Assembly: GCF_006715635.1 (NCBI RefSeq)
Contig: NZ_VFNP01000002.1
Location: 1,736,001-1,800,000, forward strand
DNA from: Streptomyces sp. SLBN-118
Lineage (GTDB): Bacteria > Actinomycetota > Actinomycetes > Streptomycetales > Streptomycetaceae
Length of the DNA stretch: 64,000 bases
Direction: 5' to 3'
Below, piece by piece: positions 40,094 through 50,288 of the stretch; the first letter of the stretch is position 1; every line of letters starts with the position of its first letter. A model generated the notes under the pieces. That model did no database searches. It was not told the DNA's origin and saw only the letters and a list, made by a program, of their open reading frames with translations. The translations under genes and the position numbers were made by a program.

Positions 40094-40188
40094 GCGAGCG
40101 GCCCCCTTCCGGGACGGTGATGGTTCAGGATCAGCCAAGTCGATGGTATCCGCAGCACGGCTCCGGGCTCACATCCGGTTGGCCTCTG

Positions 40189-40205
40189 TCCCACTACCTG
40201 GGACT
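40189..40205 (-). terminator. Small hairpin after the DUF2752 gene
   Basis: GTCCCA-CTACC-TGGGAC, 6-bp stem with a 5-nt loop, 12 nt after the DUF2752 stop and upstream of trpC. Weak terminator or leader structure. Confidence 0.4.
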
Positions 40206-40216
40206 TCGGTGAGCGC

Positions 40217-40657
40217 TCAGGGCGCAAGCACAGAGCCGAATGGAAGGTTCCGGACCACGCTGAAGATCAGCAGAACACCGCCGAGCGTCCACCACCAGAC
40301 ACCTGCGACGGCGATCCGCATGGGCTCGCCTCGTACGGCGCGTACCAGCCACGTCACCCACACCACGGCGAAGATTCCGTAGCCCGCGACGGCCATCGCG
40401 TTGGAGCCGAGCGCGCCGGTCAGATCGCCGTGGATGAAGGCGTGCGCGCTGCGCAGCCCGCCGCAGCCGGGGCAGTAGACACCGGTGATGCGCAGCAGTG
40501 GGCAGACCGGGTAGTGGCCCGGCTCGCCTGGATCGACCGTGCCGACGTACGCGAAGGCCGCGGCGACCCCGGCCAGGGTGGCCAGGGGCGTCACCAGGCG
40601 CCGCGTGAGCGGAGCCGGGGCGGGTGCGGGCCCGGCGGAAAAAGGCGAGGAAGGCAT
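40217..40657 (-). CDS. DUF2752 membrane protein
   Basis: 146 residues from ATG 40657 (GGGGTGG upstream; GTG 40666 possible). Three predicted membrane helices and the DUF2752 signature CPLLRITGVYCPGCGGLRSAHAFIHGD. The CPxCG-type cysteines and His may bind metal or haem-like ligands, but no function is known. Conserved neighbour of trp genes in streptomycetes. Confidence 0.88.
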   Translation of the reverse strand: MPSSPFSAGPAPAPAPLTRRLVTPLATLAGVAAAFAYVGTVDPGEPGHYPVCPLLRITGVYCPGCGGLRSAHAFIHGDLTGALGSNAMAVAGYGIFAVVWVTWLVRAVRGEPMRIAVAGVWWWTLGGVLLIFSVVRNLPFGSVLAP

Positions 40658-40751
40658 GGTGTCCACCCCGTGATTCTGCCCGTTCGTACGGGAAGGCGCA
40701 GCCCGGCCGTGCCGGGCTGCGCCTTCCTCGCTCAGCTGTGGTGTGCCCGTC

Positions 40752-41024
40752 TCAGGCGGAGGTCTGCGCGGCGGCAGGCTGCGCGGTGGCCGTGGCCTGC
40801 TGCGTCCCGGGCGCCACCTGCGCCCCGGTCTCCTTCGGCATGCCCAGACCCGCGGCCTTCATGGCGCCGCCGACGATGCCGCCGAGGAGAACGACGGCAA
40901 TTCCGCCCCAGAAGCCGAGCGGATTGGCCGCCACCATGAAGACGCCTGCGATGCAGAAGCCGATGAACGAGATGGTGACACCGGTCCAGGCGGCCGGGGT
41001 GTGTCCGTGGCTGCTGCCCGCCAT
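40752..41024 (-). CDS. HGxxPAAW family small membrane protein
   Basis: 90 residues, ATG 41024 with GAGGAG. N-terminal motif HGHTPAAW, two membrane helices, and an Ala/Thr/Gln-rich tail. The family is recognised only by this motif and is linked to actinobacterial trp loci. Function unknown. Confidence 0.88.
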   Translation of the reverse strand: MAGSSHGHTPAAWTGVTISFIGFCIAGVFMVAANPLGFWGGIAVVLLGGIVGGAMKAAGLGMPKETGAQVAPGTQQATATAQPAAAQTSA

Positions 41025-41135
41025 GAGTTTGCTCCTCGTCGATGATGCTCTGGGGTGACCTGTTGCGCTGCGGTGAGCCGTTGGGCTCGGTTCTCATTGT
41101 CCCGTACGCCACGGCATGCGATGACGTGGGGTGGC

Positions 41136-41783
41136 TCACGCCTCGCGTGTCGGGTCCTCGCCACGGTCCAGGGCCTTCCACAGGTCCTCGGGACGGTCCG
41201 GGTCCACGACCGCGGCCTTGCGGGGCCGGGGGGTGCCGTCGCGCTCGTAGCGGCCCGACATGGCCGGCCACTGCTTGCCGTACCGCAGGGCGAGCAGGCC
41301 CGCGAGCAGGATCAGCAGGCTGCCGGCCACGGCCACATAGGGCCAGGCGGTGTGGGTGAGGGCGTCGACCGTGGCAGCCGTGTCGCCGGTCGTCTTCGCC
41401 GCCTTCTCGTCGAGGGCCGCGCTGTCGGACGCCCCGAGGAAGGCGGCGAGCGCCGCGCCCGCGCCGCTGAGGGCGAGCAGGGCGGCGACCAGCAGCCGGC
41501 CGGCGCGACGGACGGCGAAGACCGCCACGAGGGCGGCCAGGCCGACGATGGCGAGGGCCGTCGGGACGCCGGTGACATCGCTGCCTTCGGCGTGGAGCGG
41601 CAGGGTGCCGCCGCCGACGGCGGCCCGGCCCTCGGCCCAGGTCCGGCCGGACGAGAGCAGCACGACGGTGGCGCCGACGGCGCCGAGGAGCAGGGCCACG
41701 GCGAGGCTGCGCCGGCTGCTGTCTGCGGCGGATGCGGCTGCGGCGCGGGGCTGGGGTACGGGTACAGCAGTCACATACCCCAC
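41136..41783 (-). CDS. Trp-operon-associated membrane protein (TIGR02234 type)
   Basis: 215 residues from GTG 41783 (a start three codons later is possible). Four membrane segments around VALLLGAVGATVVLLSSGRTWAEG, TALAIVGLAALVAVF, LLVAALLALSGAGAALAAFLG and YVAVAGSLLILLAGLLAL. This is the membrane protein always found between trpE and trpC in actinobacteria; no function established. Starts 17 nt after the trpE stop. Confidence 0.88.
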   Translation of the reverse strand: MGYVTAVPVPQPRAAAASAADSSRRSLAVALLLGAVGATVVLLSSGRTWAEGRAAVGGGTLPLHAEGSDVTGVPTALAIVGLAALVAVFAVRRAGRLLVAALLALSGAGAALAAFLGASDSAALDEKAAKTTGDTAATVDALTHTAWPYVAVAGSLLILLAGLLALRYGKQWPAMSGRYERDGTPRPRKAAVVDPDRPEDLWKALDRGEDPTREA

Positions 41784-41800
41784 TATCCCTTACCGCCCGT

Positions 41801-43285
41801 TCACCGAGTGAGGCGGTTCGCCGTATGGACGGCGCGGAGCACCGCCGCCGCCTTGTTGCGGCACTCGGTGTCCTCCCCCACCGGATCCGAGTCGGCCACG
41901 ACACCGGCTCCGGCCTGCACGAATGCGGTGCCGTCGCGCAGCAGCGCGGTGCGGATGGCGATCGCGGTGTCGGAGTCGCCCGCGAAGTCGAGATAGCCGA
42001 CGCAGCCGCCGTACAGTCCGCGGCGCGAGGGCTCCAGCTCGTCGATGATCTGCATCGCGCGGGGCTTGGGGGCACCGGAGAGCGTGCCCGCGGGGAAGCA
42101 GGCGGTCAGCACGTCGAAGGCGGTACGGCCCTCGGCGACACGGCCCGTCACGGTCGAGACGATGTGCATGACGTGGGAGTACCGCTCGATCGTCATGAAG
42201 TCGACGACTTCGACGCTGCCGGGCTCGCAGACCCGGCCCAGGTCGTTGCGGCCGAGGTCGACGAGCATCAGGTGCTCGGCGCGCTCCTTGGGGTCGGCCA
42301 TCAGCTCGTCGGCGAGTGCCTGGTCCTCCTGCGGGGTCGCGCCGCGCGGCCGGGTCCCGGCGATCGGGTGGACCATGGCGTGCCCGTCCTCGACCTTGAC
42401 CAGGGCCTCGGGGCTGGAGCCGACGACGTCGAAGCCGTCGAAGCGGAACAGGTACATGTACGGGCTGGGGTTGGTGGCCCGCAGGACCCGGTAGACGTCC
42501 AGCGCGCCGGCGCTGCACGGGGTTTCGAAGCGCTGGGAGGGCACGACCTGGAAGGCCTCGCCTGCCCGGATGCGCTCCTTGATGTCCTCGACGGCGTCCT
42601 GGTAGTCCTTGCCGCCCCAGGGCACGGTGAACACGGGCAGTTCGGAGGGCGGCAGCGCGGCGGGCGCGGAGGCGAGCGGCCGGGCGAGGTCTGCCTCCAT
42701 GGCGTCGAGGCGGGCGACGGCGTCCGTGTATGCCTCGTCGACGCCGGTGTCGAGGTCGTTGTGGTTGATCGCGTTGGCGATCAGCAGGACGGTGCCGTCC
42801 CAGTGATCGAGTACGGCCAGGTCCGAGGTGAGCAGCATGGTCAGCTCGGGGAGCTTCAGGTCGTCGCGCTCGCCGGGGCCGATCTTCTCCAGCCTGCGGA
42901 CGATGTCGTATCCGAGATAGCCGACCATGCCGCCGGTGAAGGGCGGCATGCCGGAGGCGAGGTCGCGTGGGGTGTGCAGCGTCTCGACGGTGGTGCGCAG
43001 GGCCTGGAGCGGGTCGCCGTCGACGGGGACGCCGACCGGCGGGGTGCCGAGCCAGTGGGTCGAGCCGTCCCGTTCGGTGAGCGTCGCGGCGGAGCGTACG
43101 CCGATGAAGGAGTAGCGCGACCAGGAGCGGCCGTTCTCGGCGGATTCGAGGAGGAAGGTGCCGGGCCGCTCGGCGGCGAGCTTGCGGTAGAGCCCGACCG
43201 GGGTGTCGCCGTCCGCGAGAAGACGACGGCTGACGGGGATCACACGGCGGTCGGCGGCCAGCTTGCGGAAGGTCTCGAGATCCAT
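41801..43285 (-). CDS. trpE: Anthranilate synthase component I
   Basis: 494 residues. C-terminal chorismate-binding domain: [43 protein letters not shown], and [16 protein letters not shown]. An N-terminal [18 protein letters not shown] segment fits the Trp feedback site (LLES). It forms anthranilate from chorismate with a glutaminase not encoded here. It starts 11 nt after hisI, so hisI-trpE-TIGR02234-HGxxPAAW-DUF2752 form one likely transcript. No attenuator peptide is seen. Confidence 0.97.
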   Translation of the reverse strand: MDLETFRKLAADRRVIPVSRRLLADGDTPVGLYRKLAAERPGTFLLESAENGRSWSRYSFIGVRSAATLTERDGSTHWLGTPPVGVPVDGDPLQALRTTVETLHTPRDLASGMPPFTGGMVGYLGYDIVRRLEKIGPGERDDLKLPELTMLLTSDLAVLDHWDGTVLLIANAINHNDLDTGVDEAYTDAVARLDAMEADLARPLASAPAALPPSELPVFTVPWGGKDYQDAVEDIKERIRAGEAFQVVPSQRFETPCSAGALDVYRVLRATNPSPYMYLFRFDGFDVVGSSPEALVKVEDGHAMVHPIAGTRPRGATPQEDQALADELMADPKERAEHLMLVDLGRNDLGRVCEPGSVEVVDFMTIERYSHVMHIVSTVTGRVAEGRTAFDVLTACFPAGTLSGAPKPRAMQIIDELEPSRRGLYGGCVGYLDFAGDSDTAIAIRTALLRDGTAFVQAGAGVVADSDPVGEDTECRNKAAAVLRAVHTANRLTR

Positions 43286-43296
43286 GGCGCCCGACC

Positions 43297-43659
43297 CTAC
43301 TTGTCCAGGAGGACGTCGGCGTCGAAGCAGGTACGGGCCCCGGTGTGGCAGGCGGCGCCGACCTGGTCGACCTTGACGAGGATCGTGTCGGCGTCGCAGT
43401 CGAGGGCTACGGACTTGACGTGCTGGACATGGCCGGAGGTGTCGCCCTTGACCCAGTACTCCTGGCGGCTGCGGGACCAGTAGGTGCAGCGGCCGGTGGT
43501 GAGGGTGCGATGCAGCGCCTCGTCGTCCATCCAGCCGAGCATCAGCACCTCACCGGTGTCGTACTGCTGGGCGATGGCCGGAACCAGGCTGTCGGCGGTG
43601 CGCTTGAGGCGGGCGGCGACGGCGGGATCGAGGGAGCTTGCGGGAACACTGCTGGTCAT
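43297..43659 (-). CDS. hisI: Phosphoribosyl-AMP cyclohydrolase
   Basis: 120 residues from ATG 43659. HisI motifs: [33 protein letters not shown], and metal-binding [21 protein letters not shown]. It opens the purine ring of phosphoribosyl-AMP in histidine synthesis. The separate HisE is not in the window. It leads the trpE transcript and diverges from a TIGR03085-type gene. Confidence 0.96.
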   Translation of the reverse strand: MTSSVPASSLDPAVAARLKRTADSLVPAIAQQYDTGEVLMLGWMDDEALHRTLTTGRCTYWSRSRQEYWVKGDTSGHVQHVKSVALDCDADTILVKVDQVGAACHTGARTCFDADVLLDK

Positions 43660-43730
43660 ACGCCCATTGTGCCGTGCCGCGCGGGTACGACGGGCGGTGC
43701 GTCCACTGGGCGGACCCACCGCCACGGTCG

Positions 43731-43736
43731 TAGGCT
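43731..43736 (+). promoter_or_regulatory. -10 element TAGGCT, leaderless start
   Basis: TAGGCT ends 7 nt before ATG 43744 with no Shine-Dalgarno between, matching the pattern at 2929 and 57150. Confidence 0.6.
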
Positions 43737-43743
43737 GGCGGAC

Positions 43744-44379
43744 ATGTCGACACATGCGAAGCGTGAACGACTTCTGCTCGCCGACCTGTTGGAATCGGCG
43801 GGCCCCGAGGCCCCGACCCTGTGCGAGGGCTGGACGACCAGGGATCTTGCCGCCCATGTGGTGGTGCGTGAGCGGCGTGCGGACGCCGCGGGTGGGATCC
43901 TGATCGGCGCGCTCAAGCCCCGCCTCGAACGGGTGCAGGCGGAGTTCGCCGCGAAGCCGTACGAGGAGCTGATCCAGCTCATCCGTACGGGACCGCCACG
44001 GATGTCCCCGTACGGCATCAAGCAGCTGGACGAGGCGGCGAACACGGTCGAGTTCTTCGTCCACACCGAGGATGTGCGGCGGGCGCAGGAGGACTGGACG
44101 CCGCGCACGCTTGACCAGGTGTTCGAGAACGCCCTGTGGTCCCGGCTGGAGAAGGCGGCCCGGCTGCTGGGCCGCAGGTCGCCGGTCGGCCTGGTGCTGC
44201 GCCGTGCGGACGGACAGACGGCCGTCGCCCAGCGGGGCACCCCGGTCGTGACGGCGACCGGGGAACCCAGCGAGCTGACGCTGTTCGCGTTCGGGCGGCA
44301 GGACGTGGCGCGGGTGGAGCTGGAGGGCGACAAGGACGCGATCGCGCGGCTGCACGAGGTCCCGCCGTTCGGGATGTAG
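43744..44379 (+). CDS. TIGR03085-type DinB-like metal-binding protein
   Basis: 211 residues. DinB/mycothiol-maleylpyruvate-isomerase-like four-helix fold: [37 protein letters not shown], with metal-ligand His in AAHVVVRE and in [13 protein letters not shown]. The actinobacterial TIGR03085 family is thought to use mycothiol-type chemistry, but no reaction is known. Convergent with hisF, with a 7-nt gap. Confidence 0.85.
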   Translation: MSTHAKRERLLLADLLESAGPEAPTLCEGWTTRDLAAHVVVRERRADAAGGILIGALKPRLERVQAEFAAKPYEELIQLIRTGPPRMSPYGIKQLDEAANTVEFFVHTEDVRRAQEDWTPRTLDQVFENALWSRLEKAARLLGRRSPVGLVLRRADGQTAVAQRGTPVVTATGEPSELTLFAFGRQDVARVELEGDKDAIARLHEVPPFGM

Positions 44380-44386
44380 GCGGGGC

Positions 44387-45142
44387 TCAGCGCACCGGGT
44401 GACCGGCCTCGCGCAGGGTGTCCTTGACCTGGGAGATACGCAGGTCGCCGAAGTGGAAGACCGAGGCCGCGAGGACCGCGTCCGCGCCCGCCGCGATGGC
44501 CGGGGGGAAGTCCGCCAGCTTGCCCGCGCCACCGCTCGCGATGACAGGGACCGTGACCTGCCGGCGCACCGCCGCGATCAACTCCGTGTCGTAGCCGTCC
44601 TTGGTGCCGTCGGCGTCCATCGAGTTGAGCAGGATCTCGCCCGCGCCCAACTCGGCGGCACGGTGCGCCCATTCGACGGCGTCGATGCCGGTGCCCTTGC
44701 GGCCGCCGTGCGTGGTGACCTCGAAGCTGCCCCCGGGCGTGCGCCGCGCGTCCACCGACAGCACCAGAACCTGGCGGCCGAAACGCTCGGCGATCTCGCG
44801 GATCAGCTCGGGGCGGGCGATCGCCGCGGTGTTCACACCCACTTTGTCGGCACCCGCGCGCAGCAGCTTGTCCACGTCGTCCGCGCTGCGCACTCCGCCG
44901 CCCACGGTCAGCGGGATGAAGACCTGCTCGGCGGTGCGGCGCACCACGTCGTACGTCGTCTCACGGTTGCCGGAGGACGCGGTGATGTCGAGGAAGGTCA
45001 GTTCGTCGGCGCCCTCGGCGTCGTACAGCCTGGCCATCTCGACGGGGTCGCCCGCGTCGCGCAGATTCTGGAAGTTGACGCCCTTGACGACCCGGCCGTT
45101 GTCCACGTCCAGGCAGGGAATGACTCGGACCGCGAGTGTCAT
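44387..45142 (-). CDS. hisF: Imidazole glycerol phosphate synthase cyclase subunit
   Basis: 251 residues from ATG 45142 (ATGA overlap with ridA). HisF barrel: [19 protein letters not shown] with catalytic Asp, [20 protein letters not shown] with the second Asp, and ASGGAG. Works with HisH to make IGP and AICAR from PRFAR. Last gene of the his operon. Confidence 0.97.
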   Translation of the reverse strand: MTLAVRVIPCLDVDNGRVVKGVNFQNLRDAGDPVEMARLYDAEGADELTFLDITASSGNRETTYDVVRRTAEQVFIPLTVGGGVRSADDVDKLLRAGADKVGVNTAAIARPELIREIAERFGRQVLVLSVDARRTPGGSFEVTTHGGRKGTGIDAVEWAHRAAELGAGEILLNSMDADGTKDGYDTELIAAVRRQVTVPVIASGGAGKLADFPPAIAAGADAVLAASVFHFGDLRISQVKDTLREAGHPVR

Positions 45143-45537
45143 GCGGCACCTCCTCGGTACGCCTCGACCTCGACCTCGACGACCATCCGGGGGTCGACGA
45201 AGCCCGAGACGATGAGCATCGACGCCGCGGGACGGACGGAGCCGAACAGCTCCCTGTGGGCGCGGCCGACCTCCTCCACGTCCCTGGCGTGGGTGATGTA
45301 CATCCGTGTGCGCACCACGTGGTCGCGGTCGAGACCGAGGTCCTGCAGCGCGCCCACGGCCACACCGAAAGCGGTGATCGCCTGGTCGTAGGGAGAGCCG
45401 TCGAGGACCACGCCGTCGACCACCGAGGTGCAGCCCGACACCAGGACAAGGCCGTCCGGCAGTTCCACGGCCCGGGAGTAGCCGAAGGCCTCCTCCCACG
45501 GGCCGTCGGATGCGACACGGCGTACGGCGCCGGTCAT
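45139..45537 (-). CDS. RidA family protein within the his operon
   Basis: 132 residues, YjgF/YER057c/UK114 fold: [19 protein letters not shown], a conserved Arg in [13 protein letters not shown], and [26 protein letters not shown]. RidA proteins hydrolyse reactive imine/enamine intermediates. Overlapped by ATGA with hisF and by 4 bp with priA. It may protect the pathway's PLP or amine chemistry, or be a divergent subfamily with another role. Confidence 0.88.
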   Translation of the reverse strand: MTGAVRRVASDGPWEEAFGYSRAVELPDGLVLVSGCTSVVDGVVLDGSPYDQAITAFGVAVGALQDLGLDRDHVVRTRMYITHARDVEEVGRAHRELFGSVRPAASMLIVSGFVDPRMVVEVEVEAYRGGAA

Positions 45538-46259
45538 TCGGCCACCGCCGCGAGGGCTTCTTCGAGGGTGAACGCCTTGGCGTACAGCGCCTTTCCGACG
45601 ATCGCGCCCTCGACGCCCTCGTGAACGAGAGCGGCGATCGCGCGCAGGTCGTCGAGCGAGGAGACACCGCCGGATGCCACGACCGGCTTGTCGGTGACCG
45701 CGCAGACATTGCGCAGCAGCTCCAGGTTGGGGCCCTGGAGGGTGCCGTCCTTGGCGATGTCGGTGACGACGTAGCGGGCGCAGCCCTCGGAGTCGAGCCG
45801 GGCGAGCGTCTCGTACAGATCTCCGCCGTCACGGGTCCAGCCGCGGCCGCGCAGCGTCGTGCCGCGCACGTCCAGTCCGACCGCGATCTTGTCGCCGTGC
45901 TCGGCGATGACCTTGGCGACCCACTCGGGGGTCTCCAGCGCGGCCGTGCCCAGGTTGACCCGGGTGCAGCCGGTGGCCAGCGCGGCCGCGAGCGAGGCGT
46001 CGTCACGGATGCCGCCGGACAGTTCGACCTTGATGTCCATCGCCCCGGCGACCTCGGCGATCAGCGAGCGGTTGTCGCCGGTGCCGAAGGCGGCGTCCAG
46101 GTCGACGAGATGCAGCCACTCGGCGCCCGCGCGCTGCCAGGCGAGGGCGGCTTCGAGGGGAGAACCGTAGGAGGTCTCAGAACCGGACTCGCCATGGACG
46201 AGACGGACGGCCTGGCCGTCGCGGACGTCGACTGCGGGAAGGAGTTCAAGCTTCGGCAT
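45534..46259 (-). CDS. priA: Bifunctional HisA/TrpF isomerase
   Basis: 241 residues from ATG 46259. HisA-type barrel: [21 protein letters not shown] (Asp11), [10 protein letters not shown], and [15 protein letters not shown] with the second Asp. In streptomycetes, which lack a separate trpF, PriA isomerises both ProFAR (histidine) and phosphoribosylanthranilate (tryptophan). No trpF is seen in the trp genes here, consistent with this dual role. TAATG overlap with hisH. Confidence 0.96.
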   Translation of the reverse strand: MPKLELLPAVDVRDGQAVRLVHGESGSETSYGSPLEAALAWQRAGAEWLHLVDLDAAFGTGDNRSLIAEVAGAMDIKVELSGGIRDDASLAAALATGCTRVNLGTAALETPEWVAKVIAEHGDKIAVGLDVRGTTLRGRGWTRDGGDLYETLARLDSEGCARYVVTDIAKDGTLQGPNLELLRNVCAVTDKPVVASGGVSSLDDLRAIAALVHEGVEGAIVGKALYAKAFTLEEALAAVAE

Positions 46260-46900
46260 TACAGCGTCTCGATCCAGTTGGTCAGCAGCTGGGCGCCGGC
46301 GTCGCCGGACTTCTCGGGGTGGAACTGCGTCGCCCACAGCGCGTTGTTCTCCACGGCGGCGACAAAGCGCTCGCCGTGGGTCGCCCAGGTGACCTGGGGC
46401 GCGCGGATGGCGGGGTTGGTGACTTCCAGCTCCCATTCGTGCACGGCATAGGAGTGCACGAAGTAGAAGCGGGCGCCGGGGTCGACTCCGGCGAAGAGCC
46501 GGCTGTCGGCGGGCGCCTCGACGGTGTTCCAGCCCATGTGGGGGACGATCGGGGCCTTGAGCGGGCCGACCGTGCCGGGCCACTCGTCCAGGCCCTCTGT
46601 CTCGACTCCGTGCTCGATTCCGCGGGCGAAGAGGATCTGCATACCGACGCAGATGCCCATGACCGGACGGCCGCCGGCGAGCCTGCGGCCGACGATCCAC
46701 TCGCCGCGGGCCTTCGACAGGCCCTCCATGCAGGCGGAGAAGGCACCGACGCCGGGCACGAGGAGCCCGTCGGCGTTCATGGCGGCATCGAAGTCGCGGG
46801 TGATCTCGACGTCCGCGCCCACGCGGGCCAGTGCCCGCTCGGCGGAGCGGACATTGCCGAACCCGTAGTCGAAGACGACGACCTTCTTGCTCGCGGTCAT
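46259..46900 (-). CDS. hisH: Imidazole glycerol phosphate synthase glutaminase subunit
   Basis: 213 residues from ATG 46900 (AGGGGA upstream). Class I glutaminase: Cys in [10 protein letters not shown], His/Glu in TQFHPEKSG. Supplies ammonia to HisF. ATGA overlap with the small membrane protein gene upstream. Confidence 0.96.
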   Translation of the reverse strand: MTASKKVVVFDYGFGNVRSAERALARVGADVEITRDFDAAMNADGLLVPGVGAFSACMEGLSKARGEWIVGRRLAGGRPVMGICVGMQILFARGIEHGVETEGLDEWPGTVGPLKAPIVPHMGWNTVEAPADSRLFAGVDPGARFYFVHSYAVHEWELEVTNPAIRAPQVTWATHGERFVAAVENNALWATQFHPEKSGDAGAQLLTNWIETL

Positions 46901-47064
46901 TCCCAGATCCCCTGAATCCGCAGGACACCGGCGACGAGACACATCACCGAGCCGATGCCGAGGAGCACGATCAGGCCCATGGGCATCTTCTGCTTGGAGA
47001 AGGAGTACACACCGCCGGCGAGGAAGAGCCCTACGACGATGAGGATGGTGGAGAGGCCGGTCAT
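46897..47064 (-). CDS. Small two-helix membrane protein in the his operon
   Basis: 55 residues from ATG 47064, 4 nt after the hisB stop and overlapping hisH by ATGA. Two hydrophobic helices: [18 protein letters not shown] and [21 protein letters not shown], joined by KQKMP. No known domain. The tight coupling on both sides argues that it is real; function unknown. Confidence 0.75.
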   Translation of the reverse strand: MTGLSTILIVVGLFLAGGVYSFSKQKMPMGLIVLLGIGSVMCLVAGVLRIQGIWE

Positions 47065-47068
47065 GGGG

Positions 47069-47662
47069 TTAGAGCGCGCCCTTCGTGGAGGGGAGGATGC
47101 CGGCGGCGCGCGGGTCGCGCTCACTGGCGTATCGCAGAGCGCGGGCCAGCGCCTTGAACTGGCACTCCACGATGTGGTGCGCGTTGCGTCCGTACGGGAC
47201 GTGGACGTGCAGGGCGATCTGCGCCTGCGCCACGAAGGACTCCAGGATGTGCCGCGTCATCGTCGTGTCGTAGGAGCCGATCATGGGCGCCATGTTCTCG
47301 GGCTCGGTGTGCACCAGGTACGGGCGGCCCGAGAGGTCCACGGTGACCTGGGCGAGGGACTCGTCCAGCGGCACCGTGCAGTTGCCGAATCGATAAATCC
47401 CCACCTTGTCGCCGAGGGCCTGCTTGAAGGCGGCGCCCAGCGCGAGGGCGGTGTCCTCGATGGTGTGGTGCGAGTCGATGTGCAGATCGCCCTCGGTCTT
47501 GACGGTGAGGTCGAACAGGCCGTGGCGGCCGAGCTGGTCGAGCATGTGGTCGTAGAAACCGACCCCGGTCGACACATCGACCTTGCCGTGGCCGTCGAGG
47601 TCGATCTCGACGACGACGGACGTCTCCTTGGTGGTGCGTTCGACACGGCCAACCCGGCTCAT
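47069..47662 (-). CDS. hisB: Imidazoleglycerol-phosphate dehydratase
   Basis: 197 residues, monofunctional IGPD without the phosphatase domain. Metal-site histidines in [14 protein letters not shown] and [14 protein letters not shown], and the later [16 protein letters not shown]. Dehydrates IGP to imidazole acetol phosphate. ATGA-type overlap with hisC. Confidence 0.97.
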   Translation of the reverse strand: MSRVGRVERTTKETSVVVEIDLDGHGKVDVSTGVGFYDHMLDQLGRHGLFDLTVKTEGDLHIDSHHTIEDTALALGAAFKQALGDKVGIYRFGNCTVPLDESLAQVTVDLSGRPYLVHTEPENMAPMIGSYDTTMTRHILESFVAQAQIALHVHVPYGRNAHHIVECQFKALARALRYASERDPRAAGILPSTKGAL

Positions 47663-48765
47663 GCGTCGTACTCCTTCTTCAGCTCACGAACCGCGTCGAG
47701 GAACGCGTCGTTCTCGTCAGGGGTGCCGGCGGTGACGCGCAGCCACCCGGGCACCGAGTTGTCACGGACCAGGACACCTCGGTCGAGGATCTTCTGCCAG
47801 GCGGTGTGCGCGTCGTCGAAGCGGCCGAACTGGACGAAGTTGGCATCCGATTCGGTGACCTCCCAGCCGATCGCCCGCAGCTCGCCGACCAGCCGGTCCC
47901 GCTCGGTCTTCAGCTGCTCGACGTACCCGAGCAGCGTATCGGTGTGCTCCAGCGCGGCGAGCGCGGTGGCCTGGGTGACGGCGGACAGGTGGTACGGCAG
48001 GCGCACCAGCTGGACGGCGTCGACGACGGCGGGGTGAGCGGCCAGATAGCCCAGGCGAAGGCCTGCCGCGCCGAAGGCCTTGGACATGGTGCGCGAGACG
48101 ACGAGATTCGGCCTGCCCTCGATCAGCGGGAGCAGCGAGGGGCGGTGGCTGAATTCGACGTACGCCTCGTCGATGACCACGAGCGAGGGCTTGGCCGCCT
48201 GTGCGGCCTCGTACAGCGCGAGGACGGTCTCGGCCTCGACAGCCGTACCGGTGGGGTTGTTGGGCGAGGTGATGAAGACGACGTCCGGCCGCCTCTCGGC
48301 GATCGCCTTCCCGGCGGCCGCGAGGTCGATCGTGAAGTCGTCGTTGCGCGGTCCCGAGATCCAGCCGGTGCCGGTGCCGCGCGAGATCAGCCCGTGCATG
48401 GAGTACGAGGGCTCGAAGCCGATCGCGGTACGGCCGGGGCCGCCAAAGGTCTGGAGCAGTTGCTGGATGACCTCGTTGGAGCCGTTGGCCGCCCAGACGT
48501 TCTCGACGCCGACCCGGTGCTTTCCGGTCCGGGTCAGATACGCGGCCAGCTCGGTGCGCAGCTCCACCGCGTCCCGGTCGGGGTAGCGGTTGAGCCCGCG
48601 GGCGGCCTCGGTGACGCGCTCGGCTATGCGCCGGACCAGCGGCTCGGGCAGCGGATAGGGGTTCTCGTTGGTGTTCAGCTGTACGGGTACGTCCAACTGG
48701 GGCGCGCCGTAAGGGGACTTGCCGCGCAGTTCGTCCCTGATGGGCAGGTCGTCGATGCCGGTCAT
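47659..48765 (-). CDS. hisC: Histidinol-phosphate aminotransferase
   Basis: 368 residues from ATG 48765, which overlaps the hisD stop; a GTG six codons earlier is possible. Fold-type I aminotransferase: [37 protein letters not shown] Lys in [17 protein letters not shown]. Confidence 0.96.
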   Translation of the reverse strand: MTGIDDLPIRDELRGKSPYGAPQLDVPVQLNTNENPYPLPEPLVRRIAERVTEAARGLNRYPDRDAVELRTELAAYLTRTGKHRVGVENVWAANGSNEVIQQLLQTFGGPGRTAIGFEPSYSMHGLISRGTGTGWISGPRNDDFTIDLAAAGKAIAERRPDVVFITSPNNPTGTAVEAETVLALYEAAQAAKPSLVVIDEAYVEFSHRPSLLPLIEGRPNLVVSRTMSKAFGAAGLRLGYLAAHPAVVDAVQLVRLPYHLSAVTQATALAALEHTDTLLGYVEQLKTERDRLVGELRAIGWEVTESDANFVQFGRFDDAHTAWQKILDRGVLVRDNSVPGWLRVTAGTPDENDAFLDAVRELKKEYDA

Positions 48766-50084
48766 GCCTTCGGCACCTTCCACTCGAAGCGCGCCTTCAT
48801 GGCCGCCCCGTGCGCCGGCAGGTCCTCGGCCTCGGCGAGCGTCACGACGTGGTGGGTGACCTCGGCGAGGGCGTCTCGCGTGTAGTCCACGATGTGGATA
48901 CCGCGCAGGAAGGACTGCACGGACAGGCCGGAGGAGTGACAGGCGCAGCCGCCGGTGGGCAGTACGTGGTTCGAGCCCGCGCAGTAGTCGCCGAGCGAGA
49001 CCGGCGCCCAGGGGCCGACGAAGATCGCGCCGGCGTTGCGGACCCTCGCCGCGACCGCGGCGGCGTCGGCGGTCTGGATCTCCAGGTGCTCGGCGCCGTA
49101 CGCGTTGACGACCCGCAGGCCCTCCTCGACCCCGTCGACCAGGACGATCGCGGACTGCCTGCCGCTCAGTGCGGGGACGATCCGGTCCTCGATGTGCTTG
49201 GTTGCCGCGATCTGCGGCTCCAGCTCCTTCTCGACCGCGTCCGCGAGCTCGGTGGAGTCGGTGACCAGCACGGCGGCGGCCATCGGGTCGTGCTCGGCCT
49301 GGCTGATCATGTCGGCGGCGACATGCACCGGGTCGGCACTCTCGTCGGCGAGGATCGCGATCTCGGTCGGCCCGGCCTCGGCGTCAATGCCGATACGTCC
49401 GGTGAAGTACCGCTTTGCGGCGGCGACCCAGATATTGCCGGGGCCGGTCACCATGTTCGCGGGGGCGCACTCCTCGGTGCCGTACGCGAACATCGCGACG
49501 GCCTGGGCGCCGCCCGCGGCGTACACCTCGTCCACGCCGAGCAGCGCACAGGCGGCGAGGATCGTCGGGTGCGGCAGACCGCCGAACTCCTTCTGCGGCG
49601 GGGAGGCCAGTGCGATGGACCCGACGCCGGCCTCCTGTGCCGGTACGGCGTTCATGATCACGGAGGAGGGGTAGACGGAGCGGCCGCCCGGCGCGTACAG
49701 ACCCACGCGCTCGACCGGGACCCACTTCTCGGTGACCGTGCCGCCGGGGACCACTTGGGTGGTGTGCGCGTCACGGCGCTGCGCGCGGTGCACGATCCTG
49801 GCCCGCCTGATCGACTCCTCCAGGGCGGCCCTGACCTCGGGATCCAACTGCTCCAGGGCCTCGTCCAGCGCGGCCGCGGGCACCCGCACCCGCTCCAGCT
49901 TCACGCCGTCGAACTTCTCCGCGTAGTCGATCAGCGCCGACGTACCCCGATGATGCACGGCCTCGCAGATGGGCCGCACCTTCTCCAGGGCGGCTTCCAC
50001 GTCGAACTCGGCACGGGGCAGCAGGTCACGCAGAGCGGCACCCTCGGGGAGCGCATCTGCGCGCAGATCGATTCGTGAGATCAC
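48762..50084 (-). CDS. hisD: Histidinol dehydrogenase
   Basis: 440 residues from GTG 50084, the usual HisD length. Motifs [44 protein letters not shown], and [10 protein letters not shown]. Zn2+-dependent two-step oxidation of histidinol to histidine. First gene of the his operon. Confidence 0.97.
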   Translation of the reverse strand: MISRIDLRADALPEGAALRDLLPRAEFDVEAALEKVRPICEAVHHRGTSALIDYAEKFDGVKLERVRVPAAALDEALEQLDPEVRAALEESIRRARIVHRAQRRDAHTTQVVPGGTVTEKWVPVERVGLYAPGGRSVYPSSVIMNAVPAQEAGVGSIALASPPQKEFGGLPHPTILAACALLGVDEVYAAGGAQAVAMFAYGTEECAPANMVTGPGNIWVAAAKRYFTGRIGIDAEAGPTEIAILADESADPVHVAADMISQAEHDPMAAAVLVTDSTELADAVEKELEPQIAATKHIEDRIVPALSGRQSAIVLVDGVEEGLRVVNAYGAEHLEIQTADAAAVAARVRNAGAIFVGPWAPVSLGDYCAGSNHVLPTGGCACHSSGLSVQSFLRGIHIVDYTRDALAEVTHHVVTLAEAEDLPAHGAAMKARFEWKVPKA

Positions 50085-50110
50085 GGAACCAATTCTCTCA
50101 GACGGTAATC

Positions 50111-50154
50111 GGCAGGTGGTCGCCCGTATCACTGGCTGATATGGCCCACCTGCC
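50111..50154 (-). promoter_or_regulatory. Stem-loop in the hisD 5' region
   Basis: GGCAGGTGG (50111-50119) pairs perfectly with CCACCTGCC (50146-50154) around a 26-nt loop, within the 204-bp gap upstream of hisD. No His-rich leader peptide and no T-box features are seen, so its role (leader structure or operator) is open. Confidence 0.35.
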
Positions 50155-50288
50155 TGCCGCCGTCCACCCCTGAACGAGGCATTTCACGCCACCCCTGTGG
50201 TTTCCGGTGTTGTTCATGACCACTAGCGTTCAGTCCGTCACTCAGCGGGAAGAACAGCTGTACGAACCAAGCAAGCGAAGGAGCGGCA

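Noticed and set aside
41025..43296. Trp attenuator or leader peptide before trpE
   Set aside because: trpE starts 11 nt after hisI, leaving no room for a leader; no run of TGG codons is seen.
50085..50230. Possible his leader peptide on the minus strand before hisD
   Set aside because: A short frame exists but it has only two His codons, not a run, and the downstream structure does not form a convincing attenuator.
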